Origin: an uncultured Candidatus Melainabacteria bacterium
GTDB lineage: Bacteria; Cyanobacteriota; Vampirovibrionia; Gastranaerophilales; Gastranaerophilaceae
Assembly: GCA_934757245.1 (NCBI GenBank)
Contig: CAKVLH010000010.1
Span: 5,164 to 69,163 of the forward strand
Length of the DNA stretch: 64,000 bases
Reading direction: 5' to 3'
Under the pieces are notes generated by a model. The model searched no databases. It was not told the origin of the DNA and worked only from the letters and a program-made list of their open reading frames with translations. Shown in pieces: positions 7,362 to 15,583 of the stretch. The number at the start of each line of letters is the position of its first letter. The first letter of the stretch is position 1. A program made the translations under genes and the position numbers.

Positions 7362-7985
7362 ATGGGAAAACAATCTCAAACTACAAGCACAACATACGGA
7401 AACACAACAACTTCTAATCCGTATGCTACTGCAACAACAACAAACAACGGCACAGTTTCATATTTAAAAGATGGAACTGCGCTAAATTCTGTTTACAATT
7501 TTGTAAACAAGAACATTGATTCATTGCTTAATGAGTATTTGAATCCGAGTCTGAATTCAACTACAAATCAAGCAAAAATCAACTCTTACGTGAATTCTAT
7601 GAACACGCAAACCAGACAAAATCTTGAGAACAATATCATTAATCCGCTTTCAAACAGAAATATGGTGCGCTCTTCTCAAGCAACAGATTTATACAAAAAT
7701 TTGTCAAACTCAAATGTAAACGCATTTTCAACATTCTTGAACGAATTATTGGCAAATTCTCAAACCGAAACGGGAAATGTGTTGAGCAACCTTATGAATC
7801 AATATCAAAAGGGTTACAATGTTATTTCCGATATGCAGAAACAGTCGCTTAATACTAGTAAAGGTAATTCTACGACGAGCACGAAGGTCGGTTCGGCTTC
7901 TAATGGAACAAATGTAGCGGGTAATATTGTGAATATGATTACTTCACTAGCGAGTTTGTTTGGTCAAGATACTACTACGTTTTAA
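7362..7985 (+). CDS. Ser/Thr/Asn-rich phage virion protein, unassigned (207 aa)
   Basis: The sequence is low in charge and very rich in Ser, Thr, Asn and Gln. It has a central amphipathic helical part (about residues 50-140, YVNSMNTQTRQNLENNIINP, LYKNLSNSNVNAFSTFLNEL) between disordered ends. Small podovirus ejection or internal virion proteins often look like this, and the place between tail hub and fibre genes fits. The frame is open from 7185 through the repeat block, but AAGGAG at 7351-7356 fixes the ATG at 7362. The family is not recognised. A tail-tip or chaperone role is also possible. Confidence 0.6.
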   Translation: MGKQSQTTSTTYGNTTTSNPYATATTTNNGTVSYLKDGTALNSVYNFVNKNIDSLLNEYLNPSLNSTTNQAKINSYVNSMNTQTRQNLENNIINPLSNRNMVRSSQATDLYKNLSNSNVNAFSTFLNELLANSQTETGNVLSNLMNQYQKGYNVISDMQKQSLNTSKGNSTTSTKVGSASNGTNVAGNIVNMITSLASLFGQDTTTF

Positions 7986-7999
7986 TAGAGGACATCTTT

Positions 8000-8254
8000 A
8001 TGGATAAAGAATACATTTACAAATACGCGCCGGCGCTTGTTGTTTGTATTGCAATTTTATTTCAATACAACTTATTTGTTACGCCGGAACGATTAGAGCA
8101 AACGCATCGCGAAATCTTATCAGAGGTTTCGCAAGTGTACATTACAAAATCTGAATTCGGAAATATGAAAGAACAAATAATGGATATTAACAAAAAGGTG
8201 GATAAAATTTATGACACTTTAATTAATGAAAGGAGTTTAGATGGCACTAACTGA
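8000..8254 (+). CDS. Small membrane protein with coiled coil, holin-like (84 aa)
   Basis: A single strongly hydrophobic helix (YAPALVVCIAILFQYNLFV, about residues 9-27) is followed by a charged helix with heptad pattern (LEQTHREILSEV...KKVDKIYDTLI). This one-helix-plus-coiled-coil build is seen in small phage holins and spanin-like proteins. In T7-type phages a holin gene also lies among the fibre genes. It starts after GAGGAC and overlaps the next gene by 14 bp. There is no direct proof of pore formation. Confidence 0.55.
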   Translation: MDKEYIYKYAPALVVCIAILFQYNLFVTPERLEQTHREILSEVSQVYITKSEFGNMKEQIMDINKKVDKIYDTLINERSLDGTN

Positions 8255-8801
8255 GATTGAATATGGTTCATTGGCTTCTTCTGAAGTTATGAATAACAAT
8301 TTTGAGTATTTGGATAATAAAATTTCAGATGTTTCAGAAAATTTATCGTCTAATGTGGCTACAATTAATGCAAATATTGCAACTGTTAATTCCTCAATTT
8401 CTACAATAGGAGAAAATTTAAATAAATCAATAGAAGCTACATTTGAAAAAAGCAAGCAAATAATTGCAGATAATGCGCTTTTTGTAACAACATATCGAAA
8501 TGGAACATCTTGGTATCGTGAATATTTTTCTGATGCTGAAAAGAAAAATCGTGTGTGGCTGGAACAGGGGTTTTTAACTCCGACTGAAGGTTGGGGTGTT
8601 AATAACTGCAAAACTTACAATCTTGTAAAAGCGTTTTATGAAAATAATTACACAGTTGTAGCCGTTTCAACAACCGAATCTGTCGGAAGTGGCGTTTCTT
8701 CCGGTGATATTGCTGTAGAGTGGACTTCCACAACACAAATAGGCATCGGGAACAGTTCGCAAAACACTTTCGGCTGTAGAGTATACGCGTGCGGATATTA
8801 A
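8241..8801 (+). CDS. Tail fibre / receptor-binding tip protein (186 aa)
   Basis: The N-terminal half is a coiled coil with repeated SSNVATINANIATVNSSIST-type heptads, probably trimeric. The C-terminal half (about residues 85-186) is a compact beta domain with SWYREYF, VWLEQGF and NYTVVAVSTTESVG...FGCRVYACGY. Dialing W/Y/G motifs and a terminal strand are typical of gp53-like fibre tips that bind a host receptor. It has GAAAGGAG upstream and overlaps the holin-like gene. A separate collagen-like fibre gene follows after one small gene, so the virion may carry two fibre types. Confidence 0.65.
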   Translation: MALTEIEYGSLASSEVMNNNFEYLDNKISDVSENLSSNVATINANIATVNSSISTIGENLNKSIEATFEKSKQIIADNALFVTTYRNGTSWYREYFSDAEKKNRVWLEQGFLTPTEGWGVNNCKTYNLVKAFYENNYTVVAVSTTESVGSGVSSGDIAVEWTSTTQIGIGNSSQNTFGCRVYACGY

Positions 8802-8813
8802 AAAGGAGATATT

Positions 8814-9293
8814 ATGGCTTACAAATTAGAAAAACCTTATGAAGGAAACGAATTGGTTGATTTCATTGTTAAATATAATCACAATCAAGGGCTAAAAATA
8901 GAAGAAACACCAACGGCATATTACGCTTTGGAAGCAAACGAAATTATGCAGGACGGAAAGCCTATTGTTGACCCAGATTATGAGAATAAACAAGCGGAAG
9001 CGAGAGAAAAACTATTTAAAAATGAGTTTTTTCAAACTTCTTTAGGTTGGATTAGGCGCAAAGTGAATATGAAAGACGGCTCTACAAAGGACTTTTTAGC
9101 AGATTTATTATTGCCGATTAAAGCAGGTTTAGAGTTAGGGCAGAAAGTTATAATTATTACTTACAAAACTCCAGATTTTACAATTGACTATGACGAAGAA
9201 TACATTATTTCTTTACAAGAGAAAAAAGAAGCAACAGCAGAGTTTATCCAAGAATGTTTAATGCAGACTGTAGCAGATTTTGGGGGTAATTAG
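8814..9293 (+). CDS. Conserved-looking phage protein next to fibre genes (159 aa)
   Basis: The pattern ends in a mixed alpha/beta region: PDYENKQAEAREKLFKNEFF, LGWIRRKVNMKDGSTKDFL, DLLLPIKAGLELGQKVIIITYKTPDF. The first half (EANEIMQDGKPIVDPDYENK) resembles the start of tail fibre assembly or peri-fibre proteins of gut phages. Its place between two fibre genes supports a fibre-associated role. It has AAGGAGAT before the ATG and ends 4 nt before the next gene. Function is not established. Confidence 0.55.
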   Translation: MAYKLEKPYEGNELVDFIVKYNHNQGLKIEETPTAYYALEANEIMQDGKPIVDPDYENKQAEAREKLFKNEFFQTSLGWIRRKVNMKDGSTKDFLADLLLPIKAGLELGQKVIIITYKTPDFTIDYDEEYIISLQEKKEATAEFIQECLMQTVADFGGN

Positions 9294-9297
9294 ATTT

Positions 9298-10827
9298 ATG
9301 AATAATATTAAAGCAAAAACTAATAATGACAACGTAACAATAAAAGTTTCTCATAATGCCAGTTCTCAGTATGCAGAACTGGCTAAAAATTGGGCAACAA
9401 AAACAGATAATACAGTCGATGGAATTGAATATTCTGCCAAGTATTACGCAAATCAAGCAAAACAGCAGGCAGATAAAGCAGATGAAGCTAACACCTCAAC
9501 AGCTGAAATATTTGCAAATGTTAAAGTGGTTGAAAATGACATTCTAAAACTGAAAGAAGATTCTGTTACGACTATCAATGCTCAAAAAGATAACGCTATA
9601 GCAGATATTGAAAACGCATCATCTAAAATCGAAGAACTAAAAAATGATTCATTAACAACAATTCAAGCTAAACGAAACGAAGCAGAAGCTGTTATCAAAA
9701 ATGGAACTACCTCTATCGAAAATAAAATACAAACCGGAATTACCCAAATTAACCAAGAAATAATCGATAAACATGATGAGCTTAAAGGTGAAAAAGGCGA
9801 CAAAGGTGAAAAAGGCGACAAGGGTAATGCCTTTACTTATGCAGATTTCACCACAGCACAATTGAATGCGCTGAAGGGTGAAAAAGGGGACAAAGGTGAT
9901 AAGGGAGATAAAGGTGCGCAAGGTGAAAAAGGAGAAAGAGGACTTCAAGGAGCTCAAGGTCTAAAAGGCGACAAAGGTGATAAAGGGGAACAAGGTGAAA
10001 GAGGTTTGCAAGGAATACAGGGTATTCGAGGGCCTCAAGGTCTAAAAGGCGACAAAGGCGACAAAGGCGATAAAGGAGAACAAGGTGAAAGAGGTTTGCA
10101 AGGAATACAGGGTATTCAAGGGCCTCAAGGTCTAAAAGGCGACAAGGGCGATAAAGGAGAACAAGGTGAGAGAGGTTTGCAAGGAATACAGGGTATTCAA
10201 GGGCCTCAAGGTCTAAAAGGCGACAAAGGTGATAAAGGAGATCAAGGAGAAGCATCTGTCGCAACAATAGAACAAGCCGGCATTGTAAAACCGGACGGCA
10301 CTACGATAACGATTACTGAAGACGGAACTATATCAAGCGCAGGAGGTGGCAGTGCTTCCAGCTTAGAATGGGGAAACATTACCGGCACATTAGAAAATCA
10401 AACTGATTTAAATAATAAACTTAGTGTTTTAGATATAACCAGATATTACGTGGATTCTGAAACACCTGGAAACGGATTTTTCAAGCTATCTAATAAAGCA
10501 ACGTTTTGCTGGGGCAATGTTTTACTACCAGCAGAACAAGCAAATGGATATACTGAATATCGTTTTCCAACCGCCTTTAGAAATATGAGCAACGGAAACT
10601 ATGACGGATTTGAATTCAGAGACAACAACGAGAACGAAGCGATTGACCATTATTACCGAATTCAGTTAATTATAACACCCAGACCCAGATATTTTGACAC
10701 TGACAACACTCCGGATACACCGGTTCAAGCAAGTGTTGTTTCTGTTAAAAGAATGAGCTTTCGTTTAAAAAACTATTCTAACAAAGATTTGATTGTTTCA
10801 TATTTTGCAATCGGTAGAGGTACTTAA
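9298..10827 (+). CDS. Collagen-repeat phage tail fibre (509 aa)
   Basis: The N-terminal region (about 1-155) is helical and Lys/Asn-rich, with AKNWATKTD and YYANQAKQQADKADEA as in phage fibre anchors. Two Gly-X-Y tracts follow: a short GEKGDKG tract near residue 165, and a long one at about 195-320 rich in GDKGDKG, GEQGERG and GLQGIQG. Then come a linker (ATIEQAGIVKPDGTT) and a beta-rich head (about 340-509), probably receptor-binding. Gly-X-Y tracts form stable trimers in phage fibres. ATG 9298 lies behind GGGGGT. The repeat length likely varies by recombination. An adhesin function after domestication cannot be excluded. Confidence 0.8.
   Translation: MNNIKAKTNNDNVTIKVSHNASSQYAELAKNWATKTDNTVDGIEYSAKYYANQAKQQADKADEANTSTAEIFANVKVVENDILKLKEDSVTTINAQKDNAIADIENASSKIEELKNDSLTTIQAKRNEAEAVIKNGTTSIENKIQTGITQINQEIIDKHDELKGEKGDKGEKGDKGNAFTYADFTTAQLNALKGEKGDKGDKGDKGAQGEKGERGLQGAQGLKGDKGDKGEQGERGLQGIQGIRGPQGLKGDKGDKGDKGEQGERGLQGIQGIQGPQGLKGDKGDKGEQGERGLQGIQGIQGPQGLKGDKGDKGDQGEASVATIEQAGIVKPDGTTITITEDGTISSAGGGSASSLEWGNITGTLENQTDLNNKLSVLDITRYYVDSETPGNGFFKLSNKATFCWGNVLLPAEQANGYTEYRFPTAFRNMSNGNYDGFEFRDNNENEAIDHYYRIQLIITPRPRYFDTDNTPDTPVQASVVSVKRMSFRLKNYSNKDLIVSYFAIGRGT
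9958..10238 (+). repeat. In-gene tandem repeat (81/90/81 bp) coding Gly-X-Y units
   Basis: Units begin with GGTCTAAAAGGCGAC at 9958, 10039, 10129 and 10210. They encode 27, 30 and 27 residues starting GLKGDKGDKG, and the last is partial. The 9-bp difference is one GDK triplet, as expected from slippage. Confidence 0.8.
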
Positions 10828-10836
10828 GGAGATTTT

Positions 10837-11208
10837 ATGAGTTTAATAATAAATGAGAACGGAACAATAACGCTCTATCAAGGTGATAGTGGTGAAATTG
10901 TTGTATCCGGATTGGACAATAGTAAAAATTATTCAGTTTATTTTGCAATTCTTGATGAAAAAGGAAAGTTAATTGGTTCTGAATTGCAAACGACAACAAA
11001 TAAAAGTGATTTTGTAGTCTTTTCTCTAACTCCAGACTTTACAGATTTATTAAAAGTTCCAAAAGGCAAGCAATATGCACTTTATACTTACGGAATAAAA
11101 GTTTGTGATATTGAAAAACATACAGAAGATACTTTAATTATTGACAATTGTAATTATGGGGATAAAAATTTAATTATAGTTTATCCTCGAAAGGTTATAG
11201 GTACTTAA
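10837..11208 (+). CDS. Phage Ig-like/BppU-like beta protein (123 aa)
   Basis: The pattern is a small beta sandwich starting with ITLYQGDSGEIVVSGLDNSKNYSVYFAILD and ending with a strand containing LIIVYPRKVIGT. Phage proteins that begin with a 'qGDs..i.~.~l..~~ytv~~ai.~..' strand pair act as fibre or baseplate N-terminal domains. It starts 9 nt after the collagen fibre gene behind AAGGAG. A role at the base of the fibre is inferred from pattern and position only. Confidence 0.55.
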   Translation: MSLIINENGTITLYQGDSGEIVVSGLDNSKNYSVYFAILDEKGKLIGSELQTTTNKSDFVVFSLTPDFTDLLKVPKGKQYALYTYGIKVCDIEKHTEDTLIIDNCNYGDKNLIIVYPRKVIGT

Positions 11209-11209
11209 A

Positions 11210-11668
11210 TTGAAGGAATGGTATTCAAATAAAGATGTAGGGGTGTTTTTTGATGATATACCGCATGTGGGAATAAGGTATTTTGTTCCTAATATGAGTG
11301 AAGATGATAAAAAATCTATTGAAAAATACCCCTTTGTTAATAAAAAAGCCTTGAAGGTGCGACTTGCGGATTATAAAAAATATAAGACATATAATTTTGA
11401 AATTCCAAAAGGTTATTGTTATGACGGAGCTTCCATTCCTAAACTATTCTGGCGTGTTATCGGTTCTAATACCGATAACCGCTTTTTAGTAGCGGCATTA
11501 ATTCATGACGTGTTGTGTGAAAATCATAATTATATAGACAATGATAAAAAATTTTCTACCGAGGTTTTTAATGCTTTATTGGAAGCAAGTCAAGTAAACG
11601 CGTTTAAACGTTTTTGGATGAAGCATTCCGTGAATATTTTTCAAACATTTTGCGCTTGGAGGAATTAA
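11210..11668 (+). CDS. DUF1353 phage protein (152 aa)
   Basis: GYCYDGASIPKLFWRVIG, NRFLVAALIHDVLCENHNY and a C-terminal helix with Trp match the DUF1353 family, common near phage lysis and packaging genes. The AALIHD motif may bind metal. Its reaction is not known. The only start upstream of the conserved part is TTG at 11210, adjacent to the previous stop; an ATG at 11294 would give a shorter form. Two nucleotides separate it from the terminase gene. Confidence 0.75.
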   Translation: MKEWYSNKDVGVFFDDIPHVGIRYFVPNMSEDDKKSIEKYPFVNKKALKVRLADYKKYKTYNFEIPKGYCYDGASIPKLFWRVIGSNTDNRFLVAALIHDVLCENHNYIDNDKKFSTEVFNALLEASQVNAFKRFWMKHSVNIFQTFCAWRN

Positions 11669-11670
11669 GG

Positions 11671-12969
11671 ATGGTTAAATATAAATTATTAGACAAGCAA
11701 AAAGAGTTTATAGAAATTCCTCATTCTGAATCGTTAGACGTTGCAATCTATCAAGGCGGTTACGGTAGTGGAAAAACTTGGTGCGGTTCACTTTTAGGAA
11801 TTTTGTTAGCTAAAAAATACCCTGGGTCGCGTGGTTTAGTCGGTGCAAAAGAATATGAACTTGTTAGAAAGACTACGCTTGTTTCTTACCTTGACCATTT
11901 GGAAAACTTTGGTTACATACAGGACAAGGATTACACATATAATAAAATTGATAAGATGATAAAATTTTCAAACGGTTCGGAAATTTTGTTTTCTGCACTT
12001 GAAGATCCGGAACGCTTTAAGTCTTTAAACTTGCATTGGGCAGAAATCGAAGAAGCTTCGCAGATTACAGATTCTTCTTTTAAACAACTGATTGGGCGTT
12101 TAAGAAATACTTATCGTGGTAAAAACTGGGTGGATTTTCGCTACCGCTTGTTTGGGCATACAAATCCGCAAGCAGACAAAGGGTGGATTTGGCAGAGGTT
12201 TGTTGAACATTCAAAAGAAAATTATCGGCTAATTATTGCGCCAACTACAAATAATATTTATTTACCGCCCCATTTCATCCAATCAATGAAAGATAGTTTT
12301 GATGAAGAATATTATAAAATTAACGTGTTGGGTGAATTTGGTGATTATTCTTCAGGACTTGTTGTAAAAGGTTTTGATGAAGGAAATAAGCTTAAACTTC
12401 GGTATAATCCGAATTTACCATTGCATTTAACTTGCGACTTTAACGTTGATCCGATGTGTTGGGCGTTAGCGCATAAGGATGATGAAAATGTCTACTTTTT
12501 TGACGAAATCGTTATTGAAAACACTTCTACTCAACAGTGTATCAATGAGTTTATTAGAAGATATCCAAATCATAAATCATCTATAATTATTAATGGTGAT
12601 GCTTCAGGAGATAATAGAAGTACGCAGAGCGAGTACACAAATTATGCGATTATAAAAAATGCGCTTGCTGAATACGGTTATAAGGACGTGAAATTCAGGT
12701 TAAGAGATTATAACCCGCCGATTATGAACAGAATTTCTGCATTTAATGCTCGTGTTAAAAACTCAAAAGGCGAAAGACATTTGTTTATCGACTCAAGACG
12801 ATGCAAGTGGATTTTGTACAACATATATAATTTGTCGTTTAAAGAAGGGACAAGTATTGTTGATGTTCCAACGCATAATCAGATTAAGTCTAATCGTGAT
12901 TTTAAATTCTTAGAACATCCGTTTGACGCAATTAGTTATTTGGTTGAATATTATTGGAGACTTAGATAG
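11671..12969 (+). CDS. Terminase large subunit (432 aa)
   Basis: This is the ATPase-nuclease that packages phage DNA. The Walker A-like GGYGSGKTW lies at residues 28-36. Walker B with catalytic acids (LHWAEIEEASQI) lies near 121, followed by a coupling motif (FGHTNPQ). The C-terminal RNase H-like nuclease has acidic sites in LTCDFNVDP (about 252-260), INGDASGD (about 307) and HPFDAISYLVEY (about 415). ATG 11671 follows GGAGGAATTAAGG. The 432-aa length is complete for this class. No small terminase is seen next to it. Its place at the end of the structural genes is the T7-like order. Confidence 0.9.
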   Translation: MVKYKLLDKQKEFIEIPHSESLDVAIYQGGYGSGKTWCGSLLGILLAKKYPGSRGLVGAKEYELVRKTTLVSYLDHLENFGYIQDKDYTYNKIDKMIKFSNGSEILFSALEDPERFKSLNLHWAEIEEASQITDSSFKQLIGRLRNTYRGKNWVDFRYRLFGHTNPQADKGWIWQRFVEHSKENYRLIIAPTTNNIYLPPHFIQSMKDSFDEEYYKINVLGEFGDYSSGLVVKGFDEGNKLKLRYNPNLPLHLTCDFNVDPMCWALAHKDDENVYFFDEIVIENTSTQQCINEFIRRYPNHKSSIIINGDASGDNRSTQSEYTNYAIIKNALAEYGYKDVKFRLRDYNPPIMNRISAFNARVKNSKGERHLFIDSRRCKWILYNIYNLSFKEGTSIVDVPTHNQIKSNRDFKFLEHPFDAISYLVEYYWRLR

Positions 12970-13055
12970 TTTTTTGAAAAAAGCTTAGCTTTACTACACA
13001 AAATTTCGTATTTACAAAGCTTGTATTAGTGAGCACTAAAAACAAAGGAGTAATT

Positions 13056-13595
13056 ATGGAATTTGTAGAACCAATCAGAGAAAAAGAAAAAATCGTTTTA
13101 GTAAAATCGTGCTTCCGCAAGAGGCGCGATTTTTTATTATTTTTAATGGGAATAAATAGCGGACTCAGAATTTCTGACATTTTAAGATTGAAAGTTGGTG
13201 ATGTTGCCAACAAAGAATACATTGAAATAATTGAACAAAAAACCGGCAAGCGTAAAAAATTCCCAATTACTTACGCTATTAGAGAAGATTTTAATGAATA
13301 TATACTAAATAGAGATGCGCAAGAGTGGCTATTCAAAAGTCAACGCGGCAATTGTCATATTACACGCATACAAGCTTATCGCATAATTAAACGAGCTTGT
13401 GCAAAAGCAGGCATTCTTGTAAATACAGGGACACACACTCTTCGTAAAACTTTTGGTTATCATTTTTATCAAGAAAAGAAAGACATTGCTTTGCTTCAAT
13501 ATTTATTTAATCATTCAAATCCAAGCATAACTCTGAGGTATATTGGTATTAACCAAGATATGGTAGATGAAAGCTTGAAGGATTTTTATTTGTAA
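13056..13595 (+). CDS. Short tyrosine recombinase, catalytic domain only (179 aa)
   Basis: All catalytic positions are visible: Arg I in SGLRISDILRLKV, the beta-hairpin Lys in EQKTGKRKKFP, HTLRKTFGYHF (His-x-x-Arg) and HSNPSITLRYIG with the final His and the nucleophile Tyr. The usual N-terminal core-binding domain is missing, as in short FimB-like or integron-like recombinases. AAAGGAG sets the ATG at 13056. It lies last in the phage run, ahead of a strong terminator, and is probably the integrase of this prophage. Strand exchange by a protein this short may need a partner. Confidence 0.85.
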   Translation: MEFVEPIREKEKIVLVKSCFRKRRDFLLFLMGINSGLRISDILRLKVGDVANKEYIEIIEQKTGKRKKFPITYAIREDFNEYILNRDAQEWLFKSQRGNCHITRIQAYRIIKRACAKAGILVNTGTHTLRKTFGYHFYQEKKDIALLQYLFNHSNPSITLRYIGINQDMVDESLKDFYL

Positions 13596-13635
13596 ACAGT
13601 CGGCGCGGACTAAAAGTCCGCGCCGACTGTTTTTG
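13596..13635 (+). terminator. Very strong terminator after the recombinase
   Basis: A 16-bp GC-rich stem (ACAGTCGGCGCGGACT and its complement) with an AAA loop and TTTTT follows. It begins one base after the recombinase stop and probably marks the end of the prophage transcription unit. Confidence 0.9.
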
Positions 13636-13668
13636 TTTATATCTCTCTTATTAAAATAGTTATTAAAG

Positions 13669-13732
13669 ATTGTTTTGGTTCTAACGAACCTCACAATGAC
13701 GTCCAACTAGTAGTTTCACGCCATGTCATTGC
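13669..13732 (-). repeat. Host intergenic repeat (GTCATTGTGAGGTT family)
   Basis: On the minus strand GTCATTGTGAGGTTCGTTAG is followed by AACCAAAACAATC, the same core as at 6562 and 7172. It lies in the prophage-chromosome junction region. Confidence 0.55.
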
Positions 13733-13759
13733 TTTACTAGGAGGGAGGCTTATTGCCAC

Positions 13760-14734
13760 CTACTTATTCGCATCCAACATTTGTTTAATACCGTCAACCG
13801 AACTCAATATTCCTGTTGCTTCGTAAGGCATATAAACAACTTTGTTATTTTGACCGCTTGTGATTGATTGCATTGTTTCTAAATACTTCATCGCAATCAA
13901 ATATTTATCAGGTTGACCTTTGTCTGCCAAAGCGTTGATAATTCTTTGGATAGCTTCTTTTTCGCCGTCTGCTTCTAAGATTCTGGCTTGAGCTACACCT
14001 TCTGCTCTAAGAATATTTGCTTTCTTTTCGCCTTCTGCTCTATTGATTGCAGCTTCTTTTTCACCTTCAGCTTTTAAAACTGCGGACTTTTTCAAACCTT
14101 CTGCTTCAAGAATAGCTGCACGTCTGTCTCTTTCAGCTTTCATTTGTTTTTCCATTGCAGATTGAATATCAGTAGGTGGAATGATGTCTTGCAATTCAAC
14201 TCTGTTAACTTTTACGCCCCATTTGTTTGTAGCGTCATCCAAAATTGCTCTAAGTTCGTGGTTAATTTTGTCTCTAGAAACCAAACTTTCGTCCAAATCA
14301 AGTTGACCAACAAGGTTTCTCAAGTTAGTTTGAGTTAATTTTTCAATTGCTTCCGGTAAATTTTGGATTTCATAAACTGCTGATTTTGGGTCAACAATTT
14401 GGAAGTACAAAAGTGCGTTAATGCTAATTGAAACGTTATCTTTTGTAATTACGTTTTGACGTGGAAAATCATAAACGGCTTCTCTTAAGTCAATCTTGGT
14501 TCTCTTTTGAATTACAGAATAGCTTGAACCGTCAAATCCTTTTTGTGTAACTTTCCAATCAATCGCACGAGGTGCTTCGATTACCGGAATTATGAAATTG
14601 AAACCGGATTGTAAAACTCTATCAAATTTACCCAATCTTTCAATAATAACTACTTCTGCTTGTTGCACGATAACTACGCCTTTTGCAACAAAAATTAGCG
14701 CAAGTGCAATCAAAAATAATGATAATGAAATCAT
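13760..14734 (-). CDS. SPFH/band 7 protein, stomatin/QmcA-like (324 aa)
   Basis: An N-terminal membrane helix (SLSLFLIALALIFVAKGVVIV) precedes the SPFH domain (VIIERLGKFDRVLQSGFNFIIP, then DAVF-like VYDFPRQNVITKDNVSISINALLYFQI). A long Ala/Glu coiled coil follows (KSAVLKAEGEKEAAINRAEG repeats, about 200-265). These proteins form large membrane-associated rings that organise or protect membrane proteins. The gene lies 12 nt downstream of the NfeD-like gene on the same strand, the usual partner pair. AGGAGAG precedes the ATG. Confidence 0.88.
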   Translation of the reverse strand: MISLSLFLIALALIFVAKGVVIVQQAEVVIIERLGKFDRVLQSGFNFIIPVIEAPRAIDWKVTQKGFDGSSYSVIQKRTKIDLREAVYDFPRQNVITKDNVSISINALLYFQIVDPKSAVYEIQNLPEAIEKLTQTNLRNLVGQLDLDESLVSRDKINHELRAILDDATNKWGVKVNRVELQDIIPPTDIQSAMEKQMKAERDRRAAILEAEGLKKSAVLKAEGEKEAAINRAEGEKKANILRAEGVAQARILEADGEKEAIQRIINALADKGQPDKYLIAMKYLETMQSITSGQNNKVVYMPYEATGILSSVDGIKQMLDANK

Positions 14735-14746
14735 ACTCTTTCTCTC

Positions 14747-15169
14747 CTAAATTTTTGTAACGTACATTATTAAACTATCGTTTTTGTTAATTTTAACTTC
14801 GCTTCCTGTCGGAATCAATTCTCCGCTTTCGCTTCTTGCTTCCCAACGTTCACCATAAATTGTGATAACGCCTTTTTCTGCTGTTACATCTTCTGTAACT
14901 TTAGCGGTTTTGCCGATGTATTTACCCTCAATACCTGTTTCTGTGTCTTTAGAATCGCGTCTTAGAAGAATAGGTCTCAAAAACACAAACGATAAGAATG
15001 ATAGCAAGAAAAATACGAGTACAAGCAAAAATTTATTCAGCGTAATTAGCGAAATGCCGGCTGTAATAAAAGCTGCAAGCGCAAAGTTTAAGAAAAACAT
15101 ACTTGGTGTGAAAATTTCAAGTATTACGAACGCAATACCCACCACACATAAAAATTGCCAAATTAACAA
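14747..15169 (-). CDS. NfeD-like membrane protein (140 aa)
   Basis: Two to three membrane helices (LCVVGIAFVILEIFTPS, FALAAFITAGISLIT, LVLVFFLLSFLSFVFL) are followed by a C-terminal OB-fold (GKTAKVTEDV, GVITIYGERWEARSES, GSEVKINKNDSLIMYV). This is the short NfeD form that pairs with SPFH proteins. The frame is open to 15310, but that part would translate a REP palindrome. TTG at 15169 after TAGGAGAG is the best start. It is co-transcribed with the SPFH gene. Confidence 0.8.
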   Translation of the reverse strand: MLIWQFLCVVGIAFVILEIFTPSMFFLNFALAAFITAGISLITLNKFLLVLVFFLLSFLSFVFLRPILLRRDSKDTETGIEGKYIGKTAKVTEDVTAEKGVITIYGERWEARSESGELIPTGSEVKINKNDSLIMYVTKI

Positions 15170-15193
15170 AATAAACTCTCCTAAATAAATTTT

Positions 15194-15216
15194 GTTGGGG
15201 TGAAACCCCAACCTAC
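15194..15216 (-). repeat. REP palindrome (GTAGGTTGGGGT...ACCCCAAC)
   Basis: GTAGG is followed by a GTTGGGG/CCCCAAC stem with a loop of TGAAA on the plus strand. It is a stem-length-conserving variant of the GTTGGGCT family, directly upstream of the NfeD ribosome site. Confidence 0.7.
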
Positions 15217-15299
15217 ATTTGATTTTAATAAGACCCCCTCCCGTTTGCGAAATCCTGTCTTGAGATAGGATGCCATAGGTGGAAGAGGGTGTTATACTC

Positions 15300-15500
15300 T
15301 TATTCTTCAATCAATGAATTAATTTCAGCTACCATTTCATCAGCATTAAAGCCGTGAACTTTAGCGCCTGCTTCTAAGTTTTCAAAATGAGCAGCCGCGC
15401 AACCGATACAGCCCATACCATATTTTTGGAATACAGCAACTGCTTCTGGATGTTGTTGCACGATTTCCATAATTCCCATTTCTTTAGTAATTTTTGCCAT
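15300..15500 (-). CDS. DUF1858 redox-type small protein (66 aa)
   Basis: The whole protein is one DUF1858 domain: TKEMGIMEIVQQHPEAVAVF, then YGMGCIGCAAAHFENLEAGA with the paired cysteines C-x-x-C, and a short helical end. Members are often found near hybrid-cluster or iron-sulfur proteins and are thought to have a disulfide or metal role. No such neighbour is in view. An AGAAAGG-like site precedes the ATG. Confidence 0.85.
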   Translation of the reverse strand: MAKITKEMGIMEIVQQHPEAVAVFQKYGMGCIGCAAAHFENLEAGAKVHGFNADEMVAEINSLIEE

Positions 15501-15583
15501 TTTTCTAACCTTTCTATTGACTTATAAAAACAAATTCTTAAATGAATATAGTGATTATAACATAATTTGGAAAGGAATTAAAT

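Larger units (their letters stand above)
1..13635 (+). mobile_element. Podovirus-like prophage, right-hand part (left end outside window)
   Basis: A co-directional run of genes, mostly with AGGAG-type ribosome sites, encodes recognisable phage parts. They are a muralytic enzyme, connector, tail hub, fibres, DUF1353, terminase large subunit and tyrosine recombinase. The order (connector, tail tube protein, internal proteins, fibre, small membrane protein, terminase last) resembles T7-type podophages, though the connector and hub also fit P22 gp4/gp10. Portal, scaffold, capsid and any repressor are not in view and should lie to the left. The recombinase is followed by a strong terminator and then host genes, so the right attachment site is probably within 13.6-13.75 kb. 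I could not identify its core. Host-type REP palindromes occur inside, which suggests long residence. Confidence 0.8.

Noticed and set aside
9848..10267. 139-residue minus-strand open frame with Leu-rich repeats
   Set aside because: It is the antisense shadow of the Gly-X-Y repeats.
13640..13760. Prophage right attachment site core
   Set aside because: The left end lies outside the window, so no direct repeat can be tested. Only host repeats are visible.
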